Origin: Ignatzschineria sp. | GTDB taxonomy: Bacteria > Pseudomonadota > Gammaproteobacteria > Cardiobacteriales > Wohlfahrtiimonadaceae | Reading direction: 5' to 3' | DNA: 18,855 nt | Assembly (NCBI GenBank): GCA_030151245.1 | Contig: JASLEF010000047.1 | Coordinates: forward strand, 1 to 18,855 | Shown: positions 1 to 7,478 of the stretch, in pieces | Layout of the letters: each line of letters begins with the position of its first letter | Position numbering within the stretch: the first letter of the stretch is position 1 | Position numbers and translations under genes: made by a program | The notes under the pieces: model-generated | The model's database searches: none | Told to the model about the DNA's origin: nothing | What the model saw: only the letters and a program-made list of their open reading frames with translations

Positions 1-11
1 TCACAAAATCG

Positions 12-1382
12 TTAGATCGCTTTCGCTAATTTCTCTGCAAAACCAACATAAGTTGCAGGCGTTAATGCTTTAAGTTCTGCCTTAACCGCTTCATCTAATT
101 CGAGCGTATCGATAAATTGACGCATCTCATCAATATTAATACGCTTACCACGAGTGAAGTCTTTCAGCTTTTCATACGGGTTTTCAATGCCATCACGGCG
201 CATGACGGTCTGTACCGCTTCCCCTAAAACTTCAACGTTAGCATCTAGATCTTTTAATAATGTTTCACTGCTGACTTCTAATTTGCCATGACCTTTTAAC
301 AGACTGCTAAATCCAATTAAGGTATAACCAAATGCTGATCCGACGCTACGAAGAACCGTCGAGTCACTTAAGTCACGCTGCATTCTTGAGATTGGGAGTT
401 TTTCTGCAAAATGAATAAAGAGCGCATTGGCAATTCCAAAGTTTCCTTCGGCATTTTCAAAGTCAATAGGATTCACTTTATGCGGCATTGTCGATGAACC
501 CACTTCCCCAGCGATGGTGCGCTGCTTAAAGAAGTTGTGGCTAATGTAGTTCCAAATATCACGTGACCAATCCACTAAAATAGTGTTCACTCGTGTCATG
601 GTATGAGAAAACTCCGCAATATAATCATGACACTCAATTTGCGTTGAGTAAGGGGTGAATGTTAAACCAAGATCATTTTCAATGAAGTCTTGTGCAAATG
701 CCGGCCAATCAAAATCAGGATACACCACTAAGTGTGCGTTGTAGTTCCCCACAGCCCCATTAATTTTACCTAAATATTCTGTATTTTTAAGTTGTTTGAC
801 TTGACGCTCTAAACGGTAAATAACGTTAGCAATCTCTTTCCCCAATGTTGTGGGTGTTGCAGGTTGACCATGAGTTCTTGATAACATCGGAATTGCCGCA
901 AACTCATGCGCCATTTCACGCATTGAGGCGATCACATCTGTTAATTGAGGAATCACGACATCATTGATCGTATTTTTAAACATTAAACCGTAAGAGAGGT
1001 TGTTAATGTCTTCAGAAGTACAGGTAAAGTGAGTAAACTCTGAAGATGCCGCTAACTCTTCATGATCTTTCACTTGGTTTTTAATCCAATACTCTACTGC
1101 TTTGACATCGTGATTCGTTGATTTTTCAATCTCTTTGACTGCCATCGCATCTTCTGCGGAGAAGTTCTCATAAAGAGAGATTAAGAAGGCTTTCGCCGCT
1201 TCACCAAATGAAGGGATTTCTTTAAAATGGGGCTCTGATGCAAGTTTGATTAACCATTTCACTTCTACCATCACGCGATATTTGATAAGCCCAAATTCGC
1301 TGACTTCCGTCGTTAAAGGTTTTACACGGCTAGCATAGCGGCCATCTAAAGGAGAAATGGATAATACAGAATGAACGCTCAT
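12..1382 (-). CDS. purB: Adenylosuccinate lyase
   Basis: PurB splits SAICAR to AICAR plus fumarate and adenylosuccinate to AMP plus fumarate, in cytosolic purine synthesis. The 456-residue product matches the usual length of the E. coli type. It shows the N-terminal SPLDGRYASRV stretch, the TSEDINN motif near residue 122, RTHGQ near 170 (catalytic His region) and the fumarase/aspartase-superfamily loop SSTMPHKVNP near 295, which carries the catalytic Ser. The start at 1382 was chosen over an upstream in-frame ATG because MSVHSVLSISPLDGRY aligns with PurB N-termini and an AAAGGAAA ribosome site lies just before it. The longer frame would run into the upstream ygdD gene. That gene ends 13 bases before this start, so the two are probably co-transcribed. 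Identification is from family recognition and is very secure. Confidence 0.97.
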   Translation of the reverse strand: MSVHSVLSISPLDGRYASRVKPLTTEVSEFGLIKYRVMVEVKWLIKLASEPHFKEIPSFGEAAKAFLISLYENFSAEDAMAVKEIEKSTNHDVKAVEYWIKNQVKDHEELAASSEFTHFTCTSEDINNLSYGLMFKNTINDVVIPQLTDVIASMREMAHEFAAIPMLSRTHGQPATPTTLGKEIANVIYRLERQVKQLKNTEYLGKINGAVGNYNAHLVVYPDFDWPAFAQDFIENDLGLTFTPYSTQIECHDYIAEFSHTMTRVNTILVDWSRDIWNYISHNFFKQRTIAGEVGSSTMPHKVNPIDFENAEGNFGIANALFIHFAEKLPISRMQRDLSDSTVLRSVGSAFGYTLIGFSSLLKGHGKLEVSSETLLKDLDANVEVLGEAVQTVMRRDGIENPYEKLKDFTRGKRINIDEMRQFIDTLELDEAVKAELKALTPATYVGFAEKLAKAI

Positions 1383-1395
1383 AGAATTTCCTTTA

Positions 1396-1812
1396 CTAAA
1401 TACGAACACGAGTTGAAGCCATTGCTGCACTGACGAGCAACAACCAACCCACAACAAAAAAGAGACCTCCAAGTGGCGTGACCAACCCTAGATTCTTAAT
1501 AGTCATTAAGGCAATCAAATAGAGGCTACCGGAGAATAAGATAGTACCGATTAAAAATGCAAAACCTGCCCATTGCAGCAGTTTTTTAGAATTCAGGATC
1601 AATAATAAAATACCAATCACAATCATCGCAACAGAATGAAACATCTGATATTGCACCGCCGTATTCCAAATCGCGGCACCACGCTCGGTAAAGTGAGCAC
1701 TTAAAGCATGCGCGCCAAATGCCCCTATCACCACAGATAACCCTGCTAAAGCAGCGCCTATCACGATAAAGAAACGGCTAAAGCCCATACCTCTTTCAAC
1801 ATCTTGTGTCAT
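1396..1812 (-). CDS. ygdD: DUF423 (YgdD-type) small inner-membrane protein
   Basis: This is a 138-residue hydrophobic protein of the DUF423 family (E. coli YgdD), whose function is not established. About four membrane helices can be seen. Family hallmarks are the GAFGAHAL stretch in the first third, an EYQMFH-like segment (here QYQMFHS), FSGSLY, and VTPLGGLFFVVGW near the end. The start at 1812 (MTQDVERGMGFSR) is preferred because GAGG lies six bases upstream; an ATG at 1824 has no good ribosome site. It sits 13 bases before purB on the same strand and probably shares its transcript, but that spacing says little about its job. No reaction can be assigned. Confidence 0.88.
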   Translation of the reverse strand: MTQDVERGMGFSRFFIVIGAALAGLSVVIGAFGAHALSAHFTERGAAIWNTAVQYQMFHSVAMIVIGILLLILNSKKLLQWAGFAFLIGTILFSGSLYLIALMTIKNLGLVTPLGGLFFVVGWLLLVSAAMASTRVRI

Positions 1813-1962
1813 ATCGATCCTCATGATTGATAAATCTTCAATAGTTACTTCAGTAAGGTCACGCCTATGATAATGATACAGAGTACCGGGATCATGATAA
1901 ACGCTTCCCTTCTTGATAAGGTGCTCGTTGATATCAGATCACCTTATTATGATAAATAGGTG

Positions 1963-2325
1963 TTATTTCCAAGCTCTTGCTAAGAGATGATCGATCGGCG
2001 TCACATCGGGTCTTGCGATCACTGCATAATCCTCATAAACCACGATCGGTCTTTCTAAAACGATGGGATTCGCCACGACAAATGCAATTTTCTCATCTTC
2101 AGACCAGGTAAACCACTCTAGGGCGATCGCTTTAAAAGCCTCTTCTTTAGTACGAACAACGCCATCAATCCCAAATCCTAGCTGACCTAATAGTCGCTTT
2201 ATCATCTCATGAGTCAACGGAACTTCGAGATAATTGATCACCTCGTATGAGATCTTTTTCTCATCTAAATAGGCTTTTGCCGCACGCGCTTTTGAACAAT
2301 CCCCATTATAATAAATTTGCCACAT
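1963..2325 (-). CDS. ArsC-family (YfgD-type) thioredoxin-fold reductase
   Basis: This 120-residue protein belongs to the ArsC/Spx thioredoxin-fold family. It shows the redox Cys at position 10 (NGDCSKAR), a YLE..P segment near 32-36, and the three arginines typical of glutaredoxin-linked arsenate reductases: R58 (VVRTKE), R92 (ERPIVV) and R105 (ARPD). Its length and NPIVLERPIVV stretch resemble E. coli YfgD more than plasmid ArsC, which is about 20 residues longer at the C-terminus. The family reduces arsenate using glutathione/glutaredoxin, but many YfgD relatives are untested. No arsR, arsB or other ars gene is adjacent, so arsenic resistance is not supported by context. AAGGA lies about eight bases before the ATG. 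It appears to be a single-gene unit. Confidence 0.85.
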   Translation of the reverse strand: MWQIYYNGDCSKARAAKAYLDEKKISYEVINYLEVPLTHEMIKRLLGQLGFGIDGVVRTKEEAFKAIALEWFTWSEDEKIAFVVANPIVLERPIVVYEDYAVIARPDVTPIDHLLARAWK

Positions 2326-2548
2326 AATGCTTCCTTCGAACGTCGTTCCGTTATTCCATCAATATCACGAAGTGTTGCCTACCCATCTATCGCCGGCATC
2401 AGGGCATTATTCCCCCTCAAAATACCGCGATCGAATATCATCACAACACCAATCTTTACGTGATTAAATTTTGCGTATAGCGTACCATTTTTAAGCGCTT
2501 TTGGGTACTCTGAAAATCATCATTATTACGCAAAGCATGCGAAATAAG

Positions 2549-2568
2549 GTCTCTTTCGCTAAAGAGAC
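2549..2568 (-). terminator. Hairpin overlapping the thiN stop codon
   Basis: A perfect 8-bp stem (GTCTCTTT / AAAGAGAC) with a 4-base loop spans the TAG stop of thiN. On the minus strand it is followed by CTTATTTCG, a poor T-run. It could be a weak terminator or a 3'-end protecting hairpin for the GNAT-GT9/thiN unit. Confidence 0.4.
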
Positions 2569-3239
2569 TCATCAATCTCAGGGATCACATGATAGAGCCA
2601 AGCACTCCCTTCTTGAAGGCTGACAAAGATCTTCTCACCCAACGCCCGATTAGAATATGTCAACCCTCGCCCTAATGGCAAAGTGTAATCCTCAAGCGGC
2701 CATTTAACAGCTTTGAGCGTCAAGCCAGAAAGCGCCGTTAAAGCAATAACACTCACTAAGCCCTCTTTTTCAGTCGCTATCGTATAGGATTTACCCGCTT
2801 GTAGATGCGTTAAAGTCTGCTCGCCATTAGTATGCGTAAAGGCAATCTGCGGATATTGAAACGGCAAAAACAAGAGCGCTGCTTGATGATCTAACCGCCC
2901 GCCCATTGCCCCTAAGAGGAGAATCTCTTCTACACCAGATTCCACCGCCATACTAATGGCAAGCTCTGTATCAATTTCATCTTTATCTTCGGGATAAGGC
3001 ACTTTCTGCCCATAGAGCGCCGGATCAATCGCCAGCTTACGACTAGAATCAAAATCGCCCACCCACAGATGCACCCCCGCTTCGAAAGAAGCCGCTTTAT
3101 CAATCCCCTTATCGACGGCAATCAACAGACTCTCCTGAAACCAATCCGAATATTGCGCCCGTACGAGATCAAAATTTACTGCGCCCGGCAATAGTAATAT
3201 TGCCCGTTTAAATCGCCCGCGCTGCTGCTTTTCTTCCAT
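2559..3239 (-). CDS. thiN: Thiamine pyrophosphokinase
   Basis: Thiamine pyrophosphokinase transfers pyrophosphate from ATP to thiamine, giving the cofactor thiamine diphosphate in the cytosol. The 226-residue protein shows the family motifs in order: VDKG at 42-45 (usually ADxG), GDFDS at 61-65, PEDKDEIDTELA at 83-94 (the KD..DxE metal/ATP motif), GAMGGRLDH at 110-118, and a C-terminal thiamine-binding region with YSNRA near 195-199. The start follows GAGAG by five bases. It lies 17 bases after the GNAT-GT9 gene and is probably translated from the same message; no functional link between the two is evident. The symbol thiN follows usage for this family; E. coli instead phosphorylates thiamine monophosphate with ThiL. 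Confidence 0.93.
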   Translation of the reverse strand: MEEKQQRGRFKRAILLLPGAVNFDLVRAQYSDWFQESLLIAVDKGIDKAASFEAGVHLWVGDFDSSRKLAIDPALYGQKVPYPEDKDEIDTELAISMAVESGVEEILLLGAMGGRLDHQAALLFLPFQYPQIAFTHTNGEQTLTHLQAGKSYTIATEKEGLVSVIALTALSGLTLKAVKWPLEDYTLPLGRGLTYSNRALGEKIFVSLQEGSAWLYHVIPEIDESL

Positions 3240-3256
3240 GATCGCTCTCTTTCGTT

Positions 3257-4858
3257 TTATGAAATATTGTCATCTAGATCGACAGACTTGATCTTCGGGT
3301 TCTCGGGGAGATAATCCAACACTCTAGTGGGCGGAATATCCGCGATAACATCCGCACGTTTTGGCGTAAAAATAAGCGTTGTCAGCGCCTTATTTAAGGG
3401 CACCCACTCCAACGTTTTAATCCGCATCAAAGCGATCACTGGCACATGAACCGCATTTGCTAAATGCATCACCGCAGTTTCCACAGAGATAATCAGATCA
3501 CTCTCTTGTAACATTGCCGGCAATTCAAAGAAATTATCTAACGCACTAAAAGGTTTCGTATTTCGTAATTGATGGGTCGCAATCAGCGCCTCAATCTCGG
3601 GAAAAATCTCGGGTATCCCATTAATAATAAAGAAGGTCTCTTGCCATTTTGGCATCGCTTGCATCAGTTCAATCAGCTCTCGAACCTGATCAAGCTTCCA
3701 AGATCTCCGAGGATTTTTAGCAATATGATTAATGAAGACAATCGGCTGATCCGCTTTAACACCCCACTGCTGCAGTTGCGCTTTCGCATTTTGCTGCCAC
3801 TGCTTTGGAATATTCACAAAAGGATAACGATCCTCCTGAAACATCATCACGCCACCAATCTGTGCGAACCAATATCCGTAATCATCACTGATATGGCGCT
3901 CTTTTCCTTGATAAGGCTTGACCACCTCAATCAGCGCATCTAACTTTTTAAGATCCCGCTTTTGCGCTAATTGATACCATTTATAACGAATATCCATCCC
4001 CATCGCAAAGCCTTTGTCGCCGGCGATCTCTCGCGCTAATCCCGCCCCATTGAGAGAAGCTAACGTCTCAATAGAGACCACAATCGGATACGCTTCTAGC
4101 TTTGCCGCTTGGATACTTTCTGCTCTTAAAGCTGGGGAGTAGTTTTCACGATAAACTTTATGGAAGAAATCACAGGTTTCTACCCAATCGTAGAGGGAGT
4201 ATTTCTGAAGAAATGGCCATTTCTTAGCATCACTAGTACATCGCACCTCTTCAATAAAGAGATCCATCTTCAGATGCGGATAGGCGGCTTTAAAAGCTTT
4301 AAAACCATTTTGTAGGTAGGTGAAATCCCCAATCGCTAAGTGAGCAATAAAGAGAATCTTCTTAGAACGATCTAATAGCTCCGCCGGCACTTTTCCAAGG
4401 AGTAACGAACGCTGCATTAAAATATGGGGTTCACCCTCCTCTAAAAAGATCTCCCCTTCGGTTTTAAAATCGAAGGCTTCATAGAGTCCTTTTGCTGCAA
4501 TTTGCGCATGCAAAATCACGCGATCGCTCTCCGCTAATACCGCACATTTCTTTAAGGCTTCTTTTAAGAGTAATTTACCGAGCTTTTGACCGCGATAAGC
4601 CTTAAGCACTGCAACACGACCGATCTGGTACTCACCGGCATCATTTAAGAAAAACCGCAATGTCCCAATCGCCTGTGGCAAAGAGGCTTGACTATCACTC
4701 TCTGCGGCATAAAGCACTAATTGCCACGCCCGTTGATCCATCTCGTCGTAATCAATCTCCGCAGGAAACCCCTGCTCTATGGTGAAAACTTCATGACGAA
4801 CCTTTAAAGCTTCTTGGAAAATGGGAGATTTATCCCCTTGAACCCAGGTAAATTTCAT
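3257..4858 (-). CDS. Two-domain protein: GNAT acetyltransferase fused to family 9 glycosyltransferase
   Basis: This 533-residue protein joins two domains. Residues 1-150 are a GNAT N-acetyltransferase of the ElaA-like type: VRHEVFTIEQGFP at 20-32, a beta-strand reading IGRVAV at 79-84, the acetyl-CoA loop RGQKLGK at 89-95, and a GLYEAFDF C-terminal motif. Residues 167-533 resemble glycosyltransferase family 9 (heptosyltransferases): KILFIAHLAIGDF at 167-179 as the first Rossmann strand and loop, a donor-side segment KNPRRSWKLDQ at 381-391, and SVETAVMHLANA at 458-469, where heptosyltransferases have a related D/E-T-x-x-x-H-L-A motif. It probably acts in the cytosol on a cell-surface glycan, but acceptor, donor and acyl target are unknown. 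The start at 4858 (MKFTWVQG) has AAAGGG upstream; an ATG 39 bases earlier adds residues unlike the family. It heads a unit with thiN. Confidence 0.82.
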   Translation of the reverse strand: MKFTWVQGDKSPIFQEALKVRHEVFTIEQGFPAEIDYDEMDQRAWQLVLYAAESDSQASLPQAIGTLRFFLNDAGEYQIGRVAVLKAYRGQKLGKLLLKEALKKCAVLAESDRVILHAQIAAKGLYEAFDFKTEGEIFLEEGEPHILMQRSLLLGKVPAELLDRSKKILFIAHLAIGDFTYLQNGFKAFKAAYPHLKMDLFIEEVRCTSDAKKWPFLQKYSLYDWVETCDFFHKVYRENYSPALRAESIQAAKLEAYPIVVSIETLASLNGAGLAREIAGDKGFAMGMDIRYKWYQLAQKRDLKKLDALIEVVKPYQGKERHISDDYGYWFAQIGGVMMFQEDRYPFVNIPKQWQQNAKAQLQQWGVKADQPIVFINHIAKNPRRSWKLDQVRELIELMQAMPKWQETFFIINGIPEIFPEIEALIATHQLRNTKPFSALDNFFELPAMLQESDLIISVETAVMHLANAVHVPVIALMRIKTLEWVPLNKALTTLIFTPKRADVIADIPPTRVLDYLPENPKIKSVDLDDNIS

Positions 4859-4944
4859 ATTGATAACCCTTTCAGAATAACCGCTTAATGCTACCAAAAA
4901 TGCGCACTTTTTGCAGTTAAAATACGAAGAGAGCGGAAAATCTG

Positions 4945-4950
4945 TATAAT
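4945..4950 (+). promoter_or_regulatory. Candidate -10 box upstream of ppa
   Basis: A perfect TATAAT lies about 120 bases before the ppa start, in the 214-base divergent gap between the GNAT-GT9 gene and ppa. No convincing -35 sits at the right distance (TTGCAG at 4911-4916 is too far), so only the -10 is supported. Confidence 0.35.
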
Positions 4951-5072
4951 TAAGCCCATGAGAAATTTTCTCACATTTATTTAAGTTTTATCGATAAAGT
5001 TGTGGATGATCTTAACCCTCACAATTTTATGATTATTTTAATATCTATCGACTGTTATAAGAGGCTAAAAAT

Positions 5073-5618
5073 ATGAGTTTTGCCAAAGTTCCAGCTGCTA
5101 ATGATTTAGCAAAAATTACTGAAGATTTTAACTGTGTGATCGAAATTCCTGCGGAATCTGATCCTGTAAAATATGAAGTAGATCACGATACAGATCTTAT
5201 CTGGGTAGACCGCTTCGTGGGTACTAACATGCGTTACCCTGCAAACTACGGTTTCATCCCTAATACGCTTTGTGATGATGGTGACCCACTTGATGTATTA
5301 GTCGTCACACCATTCCCACTGATTCATGGTTCTGTCGTTCGTTGCCGCCCACTTGGGGTTCTCAACATGACTGACGAATCAGGCGGTGATGCGAAACTCG
5401 TAGCAGTTCCTATCAGCAAACTTTGCCCAATGTATGATGACATTAAAGACCTTAATGATCTTCCAAAATTACTCGTAGACCAAATTGAGTTCTTCTTCCA
5501 AAACTATAAAGGTTTAGAAAAAGGCAAATGGGTAAAACTTGATGGTTATGGCGATAAAGCCGCTGCTGAACAAGAGATCCTTAACTCACTTGAACTCTTC
5601 AATAGCAAACAATCGTAG
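5073..5618 (+). CDS. ppa: Inorganic pyrophosphatase, family I
   Basis: Ppa hydrolyses pyrophosphate released by biosynthetic reactions to two phosphates, a cytosolic Mg2+-dependent reaction. The 181-residue product has the usual bacterial length. It shows the PROSITE-type signature DGDPLDV at 69-75, giving metal ligands D69, D71 and D74, with D101 and D106 matching E. coli D97 and D102. E24 in VIEIPAES, K33 and R47 in WVDRF, and YPANYGFIP at 55-63 are also present. GAGG lies eight bases before the ATG. It is a single-gene unit, divergent from the GNAT-GT9 gene and followed by a strong terminator. Confidence 0.97.
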   Translation: MSFAKVPAANDLAKITEDFNCVIEIPAESDPVKYEVDHDTDLIWVDRFVGTNMRYPANYGFIPNTLCDDGDPLDVLVVTPFPLIHGSVVRCRPLGVLNMTDESGGDAKLVAVPISKLCPMYDDIKDLNDLPKLLVDQIEFFFQNYKGLEKGKWVKLDGYGDKAAAEQEILNSLELFNSKQS

Positions 5619-5680
5619 ATCGTCAATCGATCACATCAGCTCGCAGCACACTGCATGAATCCGGCTGAATCAAAATAGCA

Positions 5681-5717
5681 AAAGGCTATCTTCATCTCTT
5701 TGAAGATAGCCTTTTTT
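5681..5717 (+). terminator. Intrinsic terminator of ppa
   Basis: A perfect 14-bp stem (AAAGGCTATCTTCA / TGAAGATAGCCTTT) with a six-base loop lies 62 bases after the ppa stop. The right arm runs into six consecutive T residues (5712-5717). This is a textbook rho-independent terminator. The A-rich left flank could let it also stop minus-strand transcripts. Confidence 0.93.
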
Positions 5718-5798
5718 AATCAATAAGTTTTAATCAATATATTGCGCGCAATAGAGCGTATGAATCGCCATCATCTACTGCAATGAGTAGAAGAGATC

Positions 5799-5822
5799 AA
5801 TAGATTAATAGATTAATAGATT
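5799..5822 (+). repeat. Three perfect tandem copies of an 8-bp unit
   Basis: The unit AATAGATT occurs three times head to tail in the gap between the ppa terminator and the YeeE/YedE operon. It is a short AT-rich microsatellite-like repeat, not in frame with any gene, and may vary in copy number. Confidence 0.8.
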
Positions 5823-5956
5823 AGGAGGTCCATCAATCAATGGATAAACAGAGGTTCTAAATAGCAAGAGTTTAACCATCCCTCCCCCTTACCATGATGA
5901 TGATCTCTATCGTTACGGTTATTTTTATCGTCAACCGTCATGGCTCATAACTGAAA

Positions 5957-6364
5957 TTAGCGTTTTAGCAATCCCACCAGCTTCATTCCCACCAGCATGG
6001 CAATCACAAAAACAACCCCTTCCCATAAGCCACGACCTAACAACACCATCGCTGGCCCCGGACAGATGCCAACCAATCCCCAACCCACACCGAAGATTAA
6101 TCCGCCCAAAACGAGATCTTTATTAATCTTACTATTCGTTGGAAAGTGAAGCGGCTGACCGAGTAAGGTCTTTTGACGACGACGAGCAATCATCACTCCG
6201 ATAAAAGAGACGCCTAACGCGCCTATCATCACCCATAATAAGGAGGGATTCCACGCGCCAAAGGGATCTAAAAAGCCTTGAACAACTGCGGGATTCGCCA
6301 TGCCTGAGTAGAGTAATCCAATACCAAAGAGCAGCCCAGATAAAAAAGGAATTAATAATCTCAT
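5957..6364 (-). CDS. YeeE/YedE family membrane protein, C-terminal half (DUF6691 type)
   Basis: This 135-residue hydrophobic protein of about four membrane helices is the second half of a split YeeE/YedE unit. It begins with the typical GLLFGIGLLYSGMANPAVVQGFLD stretch and GAWNPSLLW, and carries GICPGPAM at 99-106 with the conserved Cys101. Full-length YeeE family members (TsuA) import thiosulfate, using conserved cysteines inside the channel; split pairs probably act as a complex, and other sulfur compounds are possible. Its start has an excellent GGGAGG ribosome site five bases away and lies one base after the stop of the N-terminal half. It is the last gene of the bigR operon. No clear T-rich terminator follows; the next 230 bases to the ppa terminator hold only the 8-bp repeat and weak dyads. 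Confidence 0.88.
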   Translation of the reverse strand: MRLLIPFLSGLLFGIGLLYSGMANPAVVQGFLDPFGAWNPSLLWVMIGALGVSFIGVMIARRRQKTLLGQPLHFPTNSKINKDLVLGGLIFGVGWGLVGICPGPAMVLLGRGLWEGVVFVIAMLVGMKLVGLLKR

Positions 6365-6365
6365 C

Positions 6366-6785
6366 TTAACCTCCCATCAAATGCTTCAGCACAAACACAG
6401 AAACACCACCCGCAATCATAAAGAGCATGGTAATCACTAGAGATCCGGGAGCAAAACGAGAGATGCCACAAATACTATGGCCACTAGTACAACCTGAGCC
6501 CAATGCTGAGCCAATTCCTACTAATAATCCCCCGCCGATTAAGAGCGGTAGAGAGCTGGTGACTTCCACTGATGGCAGTTCGCCAAAAGTAAAGAGATAG
6601 ATCCAAGGAGAGAGAAGCAATCCCACAACAAAGAGAATCCGCCAATCGGCAATCCCTTTACGGGTTAGTAGATTTGCGACAATGCCACTAATCCCCATAA
6701 TTCGGCCAAGGCCGAGTAAAAATAGTACTGCAGATAAACCAATAAGTACCCCACCGATTAAAGCGGGTAACGAAAACAATGTCAT
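6366..6785 (-). CDS. YeeE/YedE family membrane protein, N-terminal half
   Basis: This 139-residue membrane protein is the first half of the split YeeE/YedE transporter. It shows ALIGGVLIGLSAVLFLLGLGRIMGISGI-like glycine-rich helices, and the conserved cysteine motif GSGCTSGHSICGISR at 96-110, with Cys99 and Cys106. These are equivalent to the pore cysteines proposed for thiosulfate passage in the TsuA/YeeE family. The start at 6785 makes an ATGA overlap with the stop of the ArsR repressor gene, pointing to translational coupling. An upstream in-frame ATG at 6827 lies inside the repressor gene and is unlikely. The pairing with a BigR-type repressor suggests production under sulfide or persulfide load, which is inference from the family. 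Confidence 0.89.
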   Translation of the reverse strand: MTLFSLPALIGGVLIGLSAVLFLLGLGRIMGISGIVANLLTRKGIADWRILFVVGLLLSPWIYLFTFGELPSVEVTSSLPLLIGGGLLVGIGSALGSGCTSGHSICGISRFAPGSLVITMLFMIAGGVSVFVLKHLMGG

Positions 6786-7096
6786 AAAGAAGATTTCTCC
6801 CGAGGACAAAATAATTGATAAACACATTGCAATAATGTGAGAACTTTCGGGTCATCCACAGAGTAATAAATCCACTTCCCATCACGTCTTGTTTTTACTA
6901 AATTATCTTCGCGTAAAACACCTAGTTGTTGAGATAATGTCGGTTGCTGAATGCCAGTAATCTCTTCTAAAACAGAGACGGAATATTCGCCTTGACTCAA
7001 ATGACAGAGCAGTAATAGACGATCCTCATTCCCAAAACGTTTTAAAAATGTCGTCGCTTCAAGCGCCCCGGCTCTCATCTCATCGATATTAAGCAT
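6782..7096 (-). CDS. bigR: ArsR-family repressor of the BigR/SqrR/YgaV persulfide-sensing type
   Basis: This is a 104-residue winged-helix regulator. The recognition helix region reads GIQQPTLSQQLGVLRE (48-63), followed by the wing LVKTRRDGKWIYYSV (66-80). Two cysteines, C31 in LLLLCHL and C97 in YQLFC, are 66 residues apart, the same spacing as the sensor pairs of BigR (C42/C108) and SqrR (C41/C107), which form a disulfide or polysulfide bridge and release DNA. C91 is an extra cysteine. The metal-binding ELCVCDL motif of arsenic sensors is absent. It heads a three-gene operon with the split YeeE/YedE transporter, and overlaps the next gene by four bases. Self-repression through the AT-rich upstream region is likely but the operator was not identified. 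The symbol is by family, not proven orthology. Confidence 0.87.
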   Translation of the reverse strand: MLNIDEMRAGALEATTFLKRFGNEDRLLLLCHLSQGEYSVSVLEEITGIQQPTLSQQLGVLREDNLVKTRRDGKWIYYSVDDPKVLTLLQCVYQLFCPREKSSL

Positions 7097-7478
7097 GATT
7101 ATTTATACCCTTTTGTGTAAGTTCCCTGCCCATTGATCAACAATCGGCAGATTCATTATATATAAAAACAATCTATTTAAAAATAATTTATCATTATCTT
7201 TGATAAAAAGGCTGTTTTCGTTAAGCCATTACTTTTCGTTTAGATTTTAATATCTGTCAATGAAGATGAAGAAGGTGACCGTTGGTCAGGTCACTGATAA
7301 TCATCAGTCCTTATTTTTGAATTATTGTATGATTACTTCTCATATATGACTAATTACAAAAAATCTTAAACGAAGCATTAATAACACCTTTCGATATCCC
7401 TAGACAAGAAGCTCCCGCAAAAAAATTGCTAAGCTCCTAATTATTGGTAATTATTGCCCGATATCTAGCCGTTTTTAA
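7097..7478. other. Intergenic region between bigR and msrB
   Basis: This 382-base gap holds no coding sequence I can support. On the minus strand, TATAAT at 7155-7160 is a possible -10 for the bigR operon; the -35 is poor. The DNA just upstream (7160-7200) is very AT-rich and would suit a BigR-type operator, though no clean dyad is visible. A cluster of dyads lies at 7275-7308. Near 7408-7437 the hexamer AGCTCC occurs twice around an A-run, without a convincing hairpin for msrB. Confidence 0.55.
7276..7308. promoter_or_regulatory. Cluster of dyads and a direct repeat, operator-like
   Basis: Three elements overlap. TGACC-gtt-GGTCA (7276-7288) is a 5-bp dyad. GGTCA is then repeated directly (7289-7293). 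ACTGAT-aatc-ATCAGT (7293-7308) is a perfect 6-bp dyad containing TGATAATCAT, the centre of the Fur consensus. They lie upstream of bigR and downstream of msrB. Function is unknown. Confidence 0.35.

Noticed and set aside
1916..1947. ATAAGGTG / CACCTTAT inverted repeat after the ArsC-type gene
   Set aside because: The 16-base loop is large and no T-run follows on the minus strand, so it is not a convincing terminator.
3569..3943. 124-codon open frame on the plus strand inside the GNAT-GT9 gene
   Set aside because: It lies opposite a well-supported coding region, has no family match, and is a composition shadow. Other antisense frames across purB, cytochrome, glaH and galE genes were rejected for the same reason.
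5823..5860. AGGAGG followed by an ATG and a six-codon frame
   Set aside because: Spacing is 11 bases, the frame is only MDKQRF, and no downstream gene on that strand could be controlled by it.
5915..5938. ACGGTT / AACCGT dyad just after the YeeE/YedE operon as its terminator
   Set aside because: Six pairs with a 12-base loop and no T-run on the minus strand; too weak to list.
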